Shown here piece after piece: positions 7,374 through 15,377 of a stretch of DNA of 31,271 nucleotides; positions within the stretch are counted from its first letter, which is position 1, and each line of letters begins with the position of its first letter. Both the position numbers and the translations under genes were made by a program. Origin of the DNA: JAYZDB01 sp036338025 (lineage in GTDB: Bacteria > Planctomycetota > UBA1135 > UBA2386). The stretch is from positions 1-31,271 of the forward strand of contig JAYZDB010000274.1 of NCBI GenBank assembly GCA_036338025.1. The letters run 5' to 3'. A model generated the notes under the pieces. The model did no database searches. It was not told the DNA's origin and saw only the letters and a program-made list of their open reading frames with translations.

Positions 7374-8744
7374 GTGGAAAGGTCGCAAGTAAATCCGTGG
7401 CTCCCGGCTCTCGCTGCCGTAGCCCTTGCAGGCATCCCTGGCACTGCTCCCGCGCAAGACCAACCCAAACAGCAGGAGTTCTCCGTCGCCGGGTTGATGC
7501 GCGATGGGTTCATCATCGATGGTCTCTTGAACTACACCGTCAAGAAGGACCCGAATTGCCGGCGCGACTGCGAAGGCGCGGTCATTGATCTCGCCAAGAT
7601 GACGGAGACCACGGGAGTCCACATGGGCACCATGACCGTCTCGAGAACCTTGGACCGCGTCCGGCGGGTCGCGAGCTACGTCGACAAGCACCCTCACAGC
7701 CGGATCATCCGGACGTTCAACGACATGTGGGCCACCCGCCGCGACAAGGTGTACGGCATCATGCTGTACACCCAGCAGGTACCGATGATCCGCGGCAATC
7801 CGATGGCCGTACATGATTGGTTCGACGCTGGTCTGCGGATGGTCCAACCCGCCTACAGCAGCAAGATCCCACTCGCCCCACTGCGCAAGAAGAACAAGCT
7901 CGCAGGTGGTGCAGACGAACCTCGTCAGGGCCTGACAGTACTAGGGCGCCAGGTCATCGCAGAGCTCACCAAGCTACACGTCATGATCGACGTCTCGCAT
8001 TGCAATGAGCAGACGACGATGGAGGTCATCGAGATGACCGATGGACCGATTCTCGCCAACCATGCCAACGCCAAGGCACTGACCCTGGCTGTTCGCGGCC
8101 CGATGCTGCTGGGTCGCAACAAGTCCAACGACGAACTACTGGCAATCGCCAAGACTGGTGGCGTGATCGGTGTCACCACCATCGCCTGGATGCTCGACCG
8201 GGACGGTGATACCAAGGCGACCATGGACGACTTCCTGGCCCACGTCGATTACATCGTCAAACTGGTCGGGATCGACCACGTCGGGGTCTCCTCCGACGCC
8301 AAGGTCGATGGCTGGGGCGTCGATGACATCCACTATTCGGATGCGGCCCTGGCCAGTCCAAATCGGTGGAGGATCCTGGCTCTACGCCTCCGAGACGAAT
8401 ACCAGTATTCAACAACGATGTTGGAGAAGCTCCTGGGACTCAACTTCAAGCGTGTCTACGAACAGGTAATGCCCGGTGTGCATCCTCCCCAACTGAGCAA
8501 AGGCAGTAAACTAGGGTTAGCCTTCGCCAGGTCCGTGCATCGAGGCGTAGCCAAGCCCGTTTATGACGTCGAACTCGAAACCTTCCAAGGCAGCGACTTC
8601 GTCGCCCTACGCCAGTGGAATGGAACTAAAGACACCGAACTCAACCCAGGCGACCTGGGACCTGGCCGCTATCGGTGGCGTGCCACAGCAGTAACCGGTG
8701 ATATTCGTGCAACGTCGAACTGGGCAAAATTCGAGATCCGGTAA
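7374..8744 (+). CDS. Secreted M19 (membrane dipeptidase)-like protein with altered metal site
   Basis: 456 residues. An N-terminal signal peptide (PWLPALAAVALAGIPGTAPAQ) is followed by a TIM-barrel M19-type domain to ~380. A beta domain of ~70 residues (ending YRWRATAVTGDIRATSNWAKF) closes the protein. Conserved M19 elements: the His in MIDVSHCNEQ (H209), the His in ILANHANAK (H230) and the Asp in GIDHVGVSSDAKVDG (D308). The N-terminal H-x-D metal pair, normally in DGHND, reads DGLLN (D49-N53). The bridging-Glu region, normally GIEGG, reads LYTQQVP. Dipeptidase activity is therefore doubtful. The GTG at 7374 is forced by an in-frame TAG at 7362. Alternatives are a non-classical amidohydrolase or a binding protein. 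Confidence 0.85.
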   Translation: MERSQVNPWLPALAAVALAGIPGTAPAQDQPKQQEFSVAGLMRDGFIIDGLLNYTVKKDPNCRRDCEGAVIDLAKMTETTGVHMGTMTVSRTLDRVRRVASYVDKHPHSRIIRTFNDMWATRRDKVYGIMLYTQQVPMIRGNPMAVHDWFDAGLRMVQPAYSSKIPLAPLRKKNKLAGGADEPRQGLTVLGRQVIAELTKLHVMIDVSHCNEQTTMEVIEMTDGPILANHANAKALTLAVRGPMLLGRNKSNDELLAIAKTGGVIGVTTIAWMLDRDGDTKATMDDFLAHVDYIVKLVGIDHVGVSSDAKVDGWGVDDIHYSDAALASPNRWRILALRLRDEYQYSTTMLEKLLGLNFKRVYEQVMPGVHPPQLSKGSKLGLAFARSVHRGVAKPVYDVELETFQGSDFVALRQWNGTKDTELNPGDLGPGRYRWRATAVTGDIRATSNWAKFEIR

Positions 8745-8939
8745 GCCGCTACGATTGTGCCAGAGGGGTGGGTAACTCGATCCATCACCTGGAACCGCCG
8801 ACAGCATCGCGCAGTGAGCCCCAAAACACCCCCTCTGAGGCCTGCCCAAACCCGACCTCTGGTGTCCGACTACCAGATGACCTGCCTTCATGGATAATTC
8901 CCTCATTGCTCGTGTCGCAAAGGATTACCCTAACGTCAG

Positions 8940-9983
8940 ATGTCTATGAACTCGTCACTCCTAAGCCTCAGCACAGCCTGCGCTATCACCGTCAGCCTGG
9001 CGGCCCAACAGCAACCATCTTCGCCGACACCCCACGCCATCACCTGGTTTGGAACCTGGAAGCAGGGCCTGGCGGAAGCTAAACGAACCGGGCGGCCTAT
9101 TCTGTTGATTTCGGCAGCTCCTCATTGCCGCAACATCTCAGGGCTCTGGTGACCCGGTAAGCAACGAACGGATAGGAGTTTCCTATCCAACCCCGCAGTC
9201 ATTCGCGCTTCTCGGAATTTCGTATGCATCCGACTAGCTACCTATGAAAACGCTGAAGAAGCGGTGATGCTCAAGTCGATTTTCGCAGGCCGTAACAACA
9301 ACCTGGAAAACACGGTGTTCGCAATCCTCGGACCGGACGGCAAGCATCGACTCACACAGACGGGCCGCTCCCCGGGTTGGGCCTTCGGCGACTCTGAAGA
9401 GGCGCCAGCAATCATGGGTCAAACCATGGAGCGACTAGCCAAACGCTATGCCCGTAAGGGAGCGAAATACCAAGCCAAGCTCGCGCTGCCGACTCACGCA
9501 GACTTTCGTCTCGCACTCAACGTCGCTGCCTGCGATAGCCGGCCACTGGTTGTTGGATTTCACCCCAACAAATCCGGTCTCGCAAAACTAGCCGACCAAT
9601 TGCGTGATGTCGCCTGGAACAAGAATTTTGCAGGCCACTGCGAATACGTTCTCGTCACTGACCCCAAAGAGTTGAAACCAGTGCGTTCGCTTGGTGAAAA
9701 ACCGGCGCCGGGTACCTATGTAATCCGCCCTGGGATTTTCGGAGAATTTGGTCGTGTCCTCGGTGCAATACCAGCAAACGCCAAGCCAGACGAATTGCTT
9801 GCCCAAGTCAAGATCGCTGACTCCAAGTTCAAGGCCGCCGTGAAGAAAGAACAGCGCGACCACACCCGCCTCGGCGGCGAAATGGGCGTGCACTGGAAAA
9901 CTGCGATCCCTGTCACGGACTCCCACGGCGAACGCTCTCAATCAAGGCGTCGCCGCGATCCTGATTCACGACGCAGGCGCTAA
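8940..9983 (+). CDS. Secreted thioredoxin-like selenoprotein candidate (in-frame TGA at 9150-9152 read as Sec)
   Basis: The same reading frame continues across a single TGA. Before it come a signal peptide (MSMNSSLLSLSTACAITVSLAAQ) and a thioredoxin-like opening, WFGTWKQGLAEAKRTGRPIL, then SAAPHC (C63) and ISGLW. After it come PGKQRTDRSFLSNPAVIRAS, NFVCIRLATYENAEEA and a clean coding stretch with no plausible new start until an ATG at 9264. Residue 71 would be selenocysteine, eight residues after C63. A perfect hairpin at 9170-9188 is placed as a bacterial SECIS requires. The family is not one I recognise; an extracytoplasmic redox or peroxide role is inferred from the fold. A GATAAT at 8893-8898 may be its -10 and AAAGGA at 8919 a distant ribosome site. 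The frame ends at 9983 in an Arg-rich tail. A one-base shift near 9933 would instead give a tidier end at 10011. The alternative is a pseudogene with a stop and a frameshift. Confidence 0.72.
9150..9152 (+). other. In-frame TGA proposed to encode selenocysteine
   Basis: TGA follows a TGG (Trp) codon and precedes CCC-GGT in a frame that is protein-like on both sides. Other genes in the window terminate at TGA and use TGG for Trp, so general stop-to-Trp reassignment does not explain it. Confidence 0.72.
9170..9188 (+). promoter_or_regulatory. Bacterial SECIS-like hairpin
   Basis: GGATAGGA (9170-9177) pairs perfectly over 8 bp with TCCTATCC (9181-9188). The apical loop is GTT (9178-9180). The loop begins 25 bases after the TGA and has G as its first base and T as its second. 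This fits the known bSECIS rules: a stem, a loop 16-37 nt downstream of UGA, and a G in the first two loop positions, which SelB reads. The hairpin lies within the coding sequence, as in bacterial fdhF. Confidence 0.75.
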
Positions 9984-10011
9984 GTCCCAACGGCTTCTCC
10001 TAAGCCAGTGA
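9930..10011 (+). other. Probable one-base frameshift and alternative C terminus of the selenoprotein gene
   Basis: After the GAA codon at 9930-9932 the original frame becomes Arg-rich (SQSRRRRDPDSRRRR) and stops at 9983. Skipping one base (C9933) gives ALNQGVAAILIHDAGAKSQR and on to TGA at 10009-10011, a normal-looking helix/strand ending. This may be a sequencing or assembly error, a real mutation, or less likely programmed frameshifting; no slippery heptamer is evident. Confidence 0.5.
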
Positions 10012-10042
10012 CGTCGCGAAGCGAAGTAAAACGACTGAGCTT

Positions 10043-11248
10043 CTACCGGCCTTCCATCTGCAGCAGGGCTTCGGCATAAGCCTTACCAATCAGTCCCATG
10101 GTCTTGGCACAGCCTAGATAGTGGTAGCCGGCGTTGGATGCCCCACGCTTGAACAGCGCGGCATCCGCGGGAGGGATCAAGTCGGCCCGGAACTTGTCAA
10201 CATACGCCCGCTGCTGCTCTGCACTCATCTTGCCGGACTGGTTGGCAAACCGACCCTTCCCATTCTTGAGTTGACGAGCCACCTGTCGAACCTGCCCGCG
10301 CTTCTTATCGATGGCTGCCAGGGCATCATCCCAAAACGGTGCAGTCCGCACTGCTGCTACGTTGCCCTTGAACTCAGCCTGCAGTGAGGTCGCGACCATC
10401 GCCTCACGCAAGGCCGACATCTTCTCGTTCGGATTGGTACCGTTCACTCCGATCACCCCGATCACGAACTTCATATCCGGGGCGCTCAGGTCCTTTCGAA
10501 CGTCGCGAATGAAGTCCGCCATCCAGCCGGTGTACTTGGCAAATCGCTTCTGCTTCTTCTCCGGGTAGACCGAGCGATTGACCAGGTCGTTCCATCCCTG
10601 GAACCAGACGAAGCCGGCGATCTCATAGCCCTTCTTCGCGTCATAGCCAGGGTAGACCCGCTTGATATCGCCAAGCACGTGTTGGACATGAGCGACCATC
10701 AAACGGTAGTAGTGACCGGTGGCCTTCTCGAGGGCAGCCTTCTGCTCGGCTGTTTCGAACTTCTTGCGTTTGATGTCGTCCTTGGTGGGTTGGTACGGAC
10801 CAGCGCTGGGCGGACGGAAATCGGTGTGCAGCGACTTGCCCCCCCAAGCCGTCTTGATGATCAGGATCGGTTCCTCGGTCACCTTGTCCATGTAGAGACC
10901 AAACGTGAACTCCGGTCCGATCTTGCCGCCACTCTCGGCTGGCTTCCGGCGCGATCCATAACCCGCTGTGAGCTTGCCGAGACCCTCCCCATTGCCGCTG
11001 CGTCCGCCCGTCAGATAGGAAATCCACACGTCCCCGCATACCCGTGGCTGGCCATTCGACCCGCGCATCTCCTTCAGCATCGGGGCGGTCGCCGGGTCAT
11101 CCCCGATGTAGTCGAAGGTCTCGATCTTCGCGTGGCCCTCCATGTTGGATTGACCAGCCAGGATGTAGACCTTCAATCCTTGGGCTTGGAGCGTTGTCGC
11201 GAGCAGAACAAAGGCACAAGAGGATAGTTTGAAGACCTGTTTCATCAT
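10043..11248 (-). CDS. Secreted SGNH / sialate O-acetylesterase-like (SASA) carbohydrate esterase
   Basis: 401 residues with a signal peptide (KLSSCAFVLLATTLQAQ). Block I is YILAGQSNMEGHA, with the nucleophile Ser34 in GQSNM. An intermediate KTAWGGKSL supplies the oxyanion glycine region. Block III is GFVWFQGWND (~212-221), and a C-terminal GYHYLGCAKTMGLIGKAYAEA supplies the catalytic His region. This layout is typical of the planctomycete proteins annotated as sialate O-acetylesterase or DUF303, which likely deacetylate acetylated sugars in environmental polysaccharides. Two Met codons in tandem (11248 and 11245) could start it. It is convergent with the selenoprotein gene, diverges from the cytochrome gene, and is monocistronic. 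The exact sugar ester is unknown. Confidence 0.88.
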   Translation of the reverse strand: MMKQVFKLSSCAFVLLATTLQAQGLKVYILAGQSNMEGHAKIETFDYIGDDPATAPMLKEMRGSNGQPRVCGDVWISYLTGGRSGNGEGLGKLTAGYGSRRKPAESGGKIGPEFTFGLYMDKVTEEPILIIKTAWGGKSLHTDFRPPSAGPYQPTKDDIKRKKFETAEQKAALEKATGHYYRLMVAHVQHVLGDIKRVYPGYDAKKGYEIAGFVWFQGWNDLVNRSVYPEKKQKRFAKYTGWMADFIRDVRKDLSAPDMKFVIGVIGVNGTNPNEKMSALREAMVATSLQAEFKGNVAAVRTAPFWDDALAAIDKKRGQVRQVARQLKNGKGRFANQSGKMSAEQQRAYVDKFRADLIPPADAALFKRGASNAGYHYLGCAKTMGLIGKAYAEALLQMEGR

Positions 11249-11345
11249 CGGAGTGGATTCAGACTTGCCAGGCTATGGCGGTCTGTTTCACCACTCTTAC
11301 CAAACGGCGCGACATCGGGAAACCCGCACCTTCAACACGGACGAA

Positions 11346-11374
11346 TTGACGCCCACTCACGACAAAGCTAGGAT
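11346..11374 (+). promoter_or_regulatory. Sigma70-like promoter for the octaheme cytochrome operon
   Basis: TTGACG (11346-11351) and TAGGAT (11369-11374) are separated by exactly 17 bases and lie ~54 bases upstream of the ATG at 11428. Five of six bases match the -35 consensus and four of six the -10. Confidence 0.45.
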
Positions 11375-11427
11375 GACCAGGGGCTTACGTTTCAAGCCCC
11401 GCCCTTCCTCGATGACCGTCCGTAGCA

Positions 11428-13437
11428 ATGAACTTTGAAGGATGGCTATTCGGTATTCTCCTCTTCGCGGCATTCGTTCCGTTGTTGGCGAAGCTCGGGG
11501 GTTTCAGCGTGCAATCTCGCACCGCTGGATTCGGAGTTGTGTCACTCTGGCTCTGCCTCACTGGAGCGATGGTCTGGGCCGCGGTCCAAACCGACCAACG
11601 ACCACCCGATCTGGCGGCGAACCGGCCCCGCGAAGTGTTGACCGACGGCTACGTCGGATCTGACACCTGTCGGAGTTGTCATCCAGGTCAGCATGCAACA
11701 TGGAGTGACTCCTATCACCGGACCATGACGCAGGTGGCCACGCCTGAGAGTGTGATCGGGAAGTTCGACAATGTCCGACTTGTTGACGGCGTAGTCGAAG
11801 CGACCCTACAGCGTGAAGGCGACCAATTCACTGTGGACTTGACGGTGCGAGGCCAAGGCCATCTCGGCCGGTATCCAATCGTGATGACAACGGGTTCGCA
11901 CCACATGCAGGCCTATTGGTTCACCACCTCAGACACATCTCGGATCATGTGCATGTTGCCGTTCATGTTTCTCAAGGAGGACCAACGCTGGGTCCCGCGC
12001 CGTGCCGCGTTTCTCGAAGAATCGACTTCGAATCGCCCCGGCCTTCAGACCCTGAATCAGGAACGAGGTACATGGAACAGGGTCTGCATCCGGTGCCATA
12101 CGACCCACGGCCAGCCTCGGCCCATGTTCGATGACAAGGATCAATTCACGTCGATCGACACACGGGCCAGCGAGTTCGGCATTGCCTGCGAAGCGTGCCA
12201 CGGACCAGGACACGAACATGTCCAAGCCAATCGTGACCCGATTCAGCGCTACGCGAACCACCTGTCAGACAAGCCCGATGAAACGATCGTCAATCCAAAA
12301 GGTCTGTTGCACGAGGTATCGTCCCAGGTGTGCGGCCAGTGCCACGGCGTCAACTTGACCCTGCACAAGGAAGCAGCCAGGAGATGGGAAGAAAAGGGCT
12401 TTGACTTCCGCCCAGGCGACGACATGAGCAAATCGAGCATGCGCTTCATGGTTCAACCTGGCTGCCTCTCGACTTCGCAGGTCAAGAGCAGGATGCCTGC
12501 CGGCTCACCGTCACTGGACAGTTGGTTCTGGGAAGACGGGATGATTCGCGTGTCGGGCCGCGAATTCAACGGACTGATCGAATCACCGTGTTTCAAGAGT
12601 GCAGACCCCCATCGCAAGAAGATGTCCTGCATGTCGTGCCACCAGATGCACCAGAAACCGGACGATCCAAGGCCGCGCAAGGAGTGGGCCAACGACCAAC
12701 TCGGGCTTGGAATGGAGACAAATCGCGCGTGCATACAGTGCCACAGTCAGTTTGAAGACACCGACCATGTCGCCGCGCACACACACCACGCTACGGGTTC
12801 CACTGGTAGCCTCTGCTACAACTGCCACATGCCACACACCACGTATGGACTCATGAAAGCCATGCGTAGCCACACGGTCGATAGCCCGAGCGTGAAGGCA
12901 AGCCTCGAAACCGGACGGCCAAACGCCTGCAACCAATGCCACTTGGACAAGACACTCGGTTGGACCGCCGAACATCTTTCCAACTGGTACAAGATCCCGA
13001 AGCCAAAGTTATCGAAGGACGAGCAGGAAGTCGCCGCGTCCGTCCTGTGGTTGCTGAGCGGCGACGCCGGTCAGCGAGCCCTGATGGCGTGGAGCTACGG
13101 CTGGGATGACGCGAAGCAGGCCTCAGGTTCTCACTGGCAGGCGCCGTATCTGGCCCAGCTGCTCGAGGATCCCTACCACGCGGTACGGTTCATAGCCGAG
13201 CAGTCACTTCGGAAGTTGCCTGGGTTCGCAGACTTCGGTTACAAGTTCATGGGTAACAAGGCTCGTCGGACCACTGCCCGAAAGAGGGCGCTGACAATAT
13301 GGGCGCAAACTGCAGCAACAGCGAACACCGCACACAGTCACAGCATCCTGCTCGGCGATGACGGGCGGATCCTACAAAGCGTCTTTGACCGCTTGTTGAA
13401 GGCTCGGAACAACCGACGGATCTATCTCTTGGAGTAA
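11428..13437 (+). CDS. Membrane-anchored octaheme cytochrome c with C-terminal helical-repeat region
   Basis: 669 residues. Two hydrophobic helices (~5-20 and ~34-52) anchor it, with the rest outside the cytoplasm. Eight c-type heme sites are visible: CRSCH 81, CIRCH 220, CEACH 254, CGQCH 302, CMSCH 401, CIQCH 435, CYNCH 463 and CNQCH 501. Extra His residues (GSHHM, GHEHV, HTHH, CHMPH) could be distal ligands. Residues ~525-669 are heme-free and helical (VAASVLWLLSGDAGQRALMA, QLLEDPYHAVRFIAEQSLRK), resembling HEAT-type repeats. The heme spacing recalls the cytochrome c554 / octaheme reductase superfamily. Electron transfer to or from a nitrogen or sulfur compound, or to another periplasmic cytochrome, is inferred; the substrate cannot be fixed. 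It is followed 14 bp later by a small membrane protein, likely co-transcribed. Confidence 0.9.
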   Translation: MNFEGWLFGILLFAAFVPLLAKLGGFSVQSRTAGFGVVSLWLCLTGAMVWAAVQTDQRPPDLAANRPREVLTDGYVGSDTCRSCHPGQHATWSDSYHRTMTQVATPESVIGKFDNVRLVDGVVEATLQREGDQFTVDLTVRGQGHLGRYPIVMTTGSHHMQAYWFTTSDTSRIMCMLPFMFLKEDQRWVPRRAAFLEESTSNRPGLQTLNQERGTWNRVCIRCHTTHGQPRPMFDDKDQFTSIDTRASEFGIACEACHGPGHEHVQANRDPIQRYANHLSDKPDETIVNPKGLLHEVSSQVCGQCHGVNLTLHKEAARRWEEKGFDFRPGDDMSKSSMRFMVQPGCLSTSQVKSRMPAGSPSLDSWFWEDGMIRVSGREFNGLIESPCFKSADPHRKKMSCMSCHQMHQKPDDPRPRKEWANDQLGLGMETNRACIQCHSQFEDTDHVAAHTHHATGSTGSLCYNCHMPHTTYGLMKAMRSHTVDSPSVKASLETGRPNACNQCHLDKTLGWTAEHLSNWYKIPKPKLSKDEQEVAASVLWLLSGDAGQRALMAWSYGWDDAKQASGSHWQAPYLAQLLEDPYHAVRFIAEQSLRKLPGFADFGYKFMGNKARRTTARKRALTIWAQTAATANTAHSHSILLGDDGRILQSVFDRLLKARNNRRIYLLE

Positions 13438-13451
13438 GTGGGAAAAGTAGC

Positions 13452-13913
13452 TTGAGCGATACACCGAGTGATCCAAAGTCGTCGTACGTAGGCCGCCATC
13501 TACAATTCGCCTGGTGGTCATTGCTGTGTTTTGTGACCTTGGGCATCACCCTGGAGGCGATGCACGCCTTGAAAATCGGCTGGTATCTCGACGAGCCCTT
13601 TGAGACCCGTCGCTTGATGTGGACCTTGGCACACACCCACGGCACCTTGCTAGCACTAGTCCACGCAGCGTTTGCGTTCACCATCCACGTCCTGCCGCCG
13701 AACTCCACCCGCCGTCGTGGCCTGGTGTCTCCACTGCTGGTTGCGGCGAGCGTGTTGATGCCCGGCGGGTTCTTTCTGGGTGGGTTCTTCATCTACTCAG
13801 GTGATCCCGGTCTTGGAGTCTGGCTGGTGCCAGTTGGTGCGGTGTGTCTGTTCACCAGCGTTCTCGTCACCGCCCTGGACCTCATGGCTGGCAAGACACG
13901 CAGCGCAGATTGA
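13452..13913 (+). CDS. Small four-helix membrane protein, partner of the octaheme cytochrome
   Basis: 153 residues starting with TTG at 13452; no ATG precedes the first helix. Four hydrophobic segments: FAWWSLLCFVTLGITLEAM, WTLAHTHGTLLALVHAAFAF, LVSPLLVAASVLMPGGFFLG and GVWLVPVGAVCLFTSVLVTA. Helix 2 carries three His residues (H-T-H and a later H), a pattern that could bind heme or quinone. I do not recognise the family. The 14-bp gap after the octaheme gene suggests it anchors, or exchanges electrons with, that cytochrome. Confidence 0.78.
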   Translation: MSDTPSDPKSSYVGRHLQFAWWSLLCFVTLGITLEAMHALKIGWYLDEPFETRRLMWTLAHTHGTLLALVHAAFAFTIHVLPPNSTRRRGLVSPLLVAASVLMPGGFFLGGFFIYSGDPGLGVWLVPVGAVCLFTSVLVTALDLMAGKTRSAD

Positions 13914-13965
13914 CGAAGCCGGCTAGCGTGGTACCCATCAGGCCCGGGCAGCAAAGAACCGTGTT

Positions 13966-15372
13966 CTAGGCAAACAGCTGCGTGACAACCTTGCCATGCA
14001 CATCCGTCAGCCGGAAATCCCTGCCAGCGTGCCGGTAGGTCAACTTCTCGTGGTCGAGTCCAAACATGTGCAGGATGGTCGCATGGAGGTCATGCATATG
14101 CACAGGGTCATCGGCCGCGTAGTGCCCGATCTCATCGGTCTGACCGTGGGCATAGCCCTGCTTCAAACCACCACCGGCTAACCAGATGGTGAAACCGCGT
14201 GGGTTGTGATCACGCCCATCCTTGGCCTGTGCAAACGGTGTGCGGCCAAACTCACCACCCCACCAGACCAGCGTGTCATCGAGCAGACCACGTGCCGCAA
14301 GGTCTACCAAAAGCCCTGCCACTGGCTTGTCGGTCGCCAGCGCATGGTCCGCGTGCTTGGGCATATTTGCATGTTGGTCCCACATCGGATTGGGAGTTTG
14401 ATCCGAGTAATTGACCTGCACCACACGAACGCCCGATTCGCAGAGTCGACGAGCCAACAAACACTGCCGTCCAAAATCATCGGTCGGCTGCTCGCCGATA
14501 CCGTACAGTTTCAGGGTCGCCGCCGTCTCTCCGGCCGTGTCCATGACCGTCGGCGCCGCAGTCTGCATCCTGAATGCCAGGTCCAGGGCCCCGATATCAG
14601 CATCCAACCTGTCATCACGACCGGCCCGTCGGCGCTGCTCGCGATTCAAGGCCTGCAGCAATTCGAACTGACGTAGCTGCGTCGCTCCTCGTATCCGAGA
14701 ATTGGTGATGTTCTTGATCCCAGCACGCGCTACCGGCAAGCCAGCCCGCCCAATCGCGGTGCCCTGAAATGCCGCTGGCAAGAACGCGCTGCCATAGTTG
14801 CGCGGGCCACCATTGGCAGTAGATGGACTCAAACTCACGAATACCGGCAAATCGGGGTTGAGCGCTCCGAGCCCGTAGCCCAACCAGCTACCGAGCGATG
14901 GTCGGACCAGGTTGGTCGCACCGGTATGCATGAACAGCGTAGTTGGGCCATGCGCGACTCCGTTGGTGTGCATCGAGTGGATGAAGCACAACTTGTCCAC
15001 GATCCGTGCCTGGTAAGGGAACAACTCGGACACGTACTGACCACACTCACCGTACTGACGGAACTTCCACAATGGTCCCATCAGCCTGCGTTGACTCTTC
15101 TTGCCAAACGTACCGAAACGAACCCCGGTAAAGTCGATGTTCTTGCCATCACTCTTGGCAAGTTCAGGCTTGTAGTCGAAGGTGTCGACGTGGCTAGGTC
15201 CGCCCTGCATGAACAGGAAGATCATCCGCTTGATGCGAGCCGGAAACATCGGCACCTTGGCAGCCAGTGGATTGCCGTCAGCGCCCAGGACGCCAGATCC
15301 CGGTATCGACAAGGCCCCCATGCCACAGGCAAGTTGCTCGATCAACTGGCGACGGGTCAGAGATTCATCCAT
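13966..15372 (-). CDS. DUF1501 secreted protein (sulfatase-fold relative), third gene of the sulfatase operon
   Basis: 468 residues from the ATG at 15372. The N terminus MDESLTRRQLIEQLACGMGA looks like a twin-arginine signal (TRRQLIEQL). The signatures of the planctomycete DUF1501 family are visible: KRMIFLFMQGGPSHVDTFDY, then AHGPTTLFMHTG, LGSWLGYGLG, QTPNPMWDQHANM, TLVWWGGEFGRTPFAQ, DGRDHNPRGFTIWLAGGG and VHMHDLHATILHMFGLDH. The family shares the alkaline-phosphatase/sulfatase fold in part of its sequence, but its activity is unknown. It sits 5 bp after the DUF1549/DUF1553 gene. A TTG at 15381 would overlap that gene's stop codon and is an alternative start. Confidence 0.92.
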   Translation of the reverse strand: MDESLTRRQLIEQLACGMGALSIPGSGVLGADGNPLAAKVPMFPARIKRMIFLFMQGGPSHVDTFDYKPELAKSDGKNIDFTGVRFGTFGKKSQRRLMGPLWKFRQYGECGQYVSELFPYQARIVDKLCFIHSMHTNGVAHGPTTLFMHTGATNLVRPSLGSWLGYGLGALNPDLPVFVSLSPSTANGGPRNYGSAFLPAAFQGTAIGRAGLPVARAGIKNITNSRIRGATQLRQFELLQALNREQRRRAGRDDRLDADIGALDLAFRMQTAAPTVMDTAGETAATLKLYGIGEQPTDDFGRQCLLARRLCESGVRVVQVNYSDQTPNPMWDQHANMPKHADHALATDKPVAGLLVDLAARGLLDDTLVWWGGEFGRTPFAQAKDGRDHNPRGFTIWLAGGGLKQGYAHGQTDEIGHYAADDPVHMHDLHATILHMFGLDHEKLTYRHAGRDFRLTDVHGKVVTQLFA

Positions 15373-15377
15373 GGAAC

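Noticed and set aside
8768..9082. 104-codon plus-strand frame spanning the leader of the selenoprotein gene
   Set aside because: It overlaps the true signal-peptide frame starting at 8940 and has no domain-like pattern.
9150..9152. General reassignment of TGA to tryptophan
   Set aside because: Other genes in the window end cleanly at TGA (HAD, trpC, DUF1549/1553) and Trp is encoded by TGG directly before this TGA.
9902..9916. CDPCH heme-binding motif at the end of the selenoprotein gene
   Set aside because: It occurs only in the third reading frame, without a supporting protein around it.
9264..9983. Separate gene starting at the ATG at 9264
   Set aside because: The same frame is coding-like from 8940 through the TGA to 9264 (thioredoxin-like core, then FLSNPAVIRASRNFVCIRLA). 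A start at 9264 would cut the fold in half and lacks a ribosome site.
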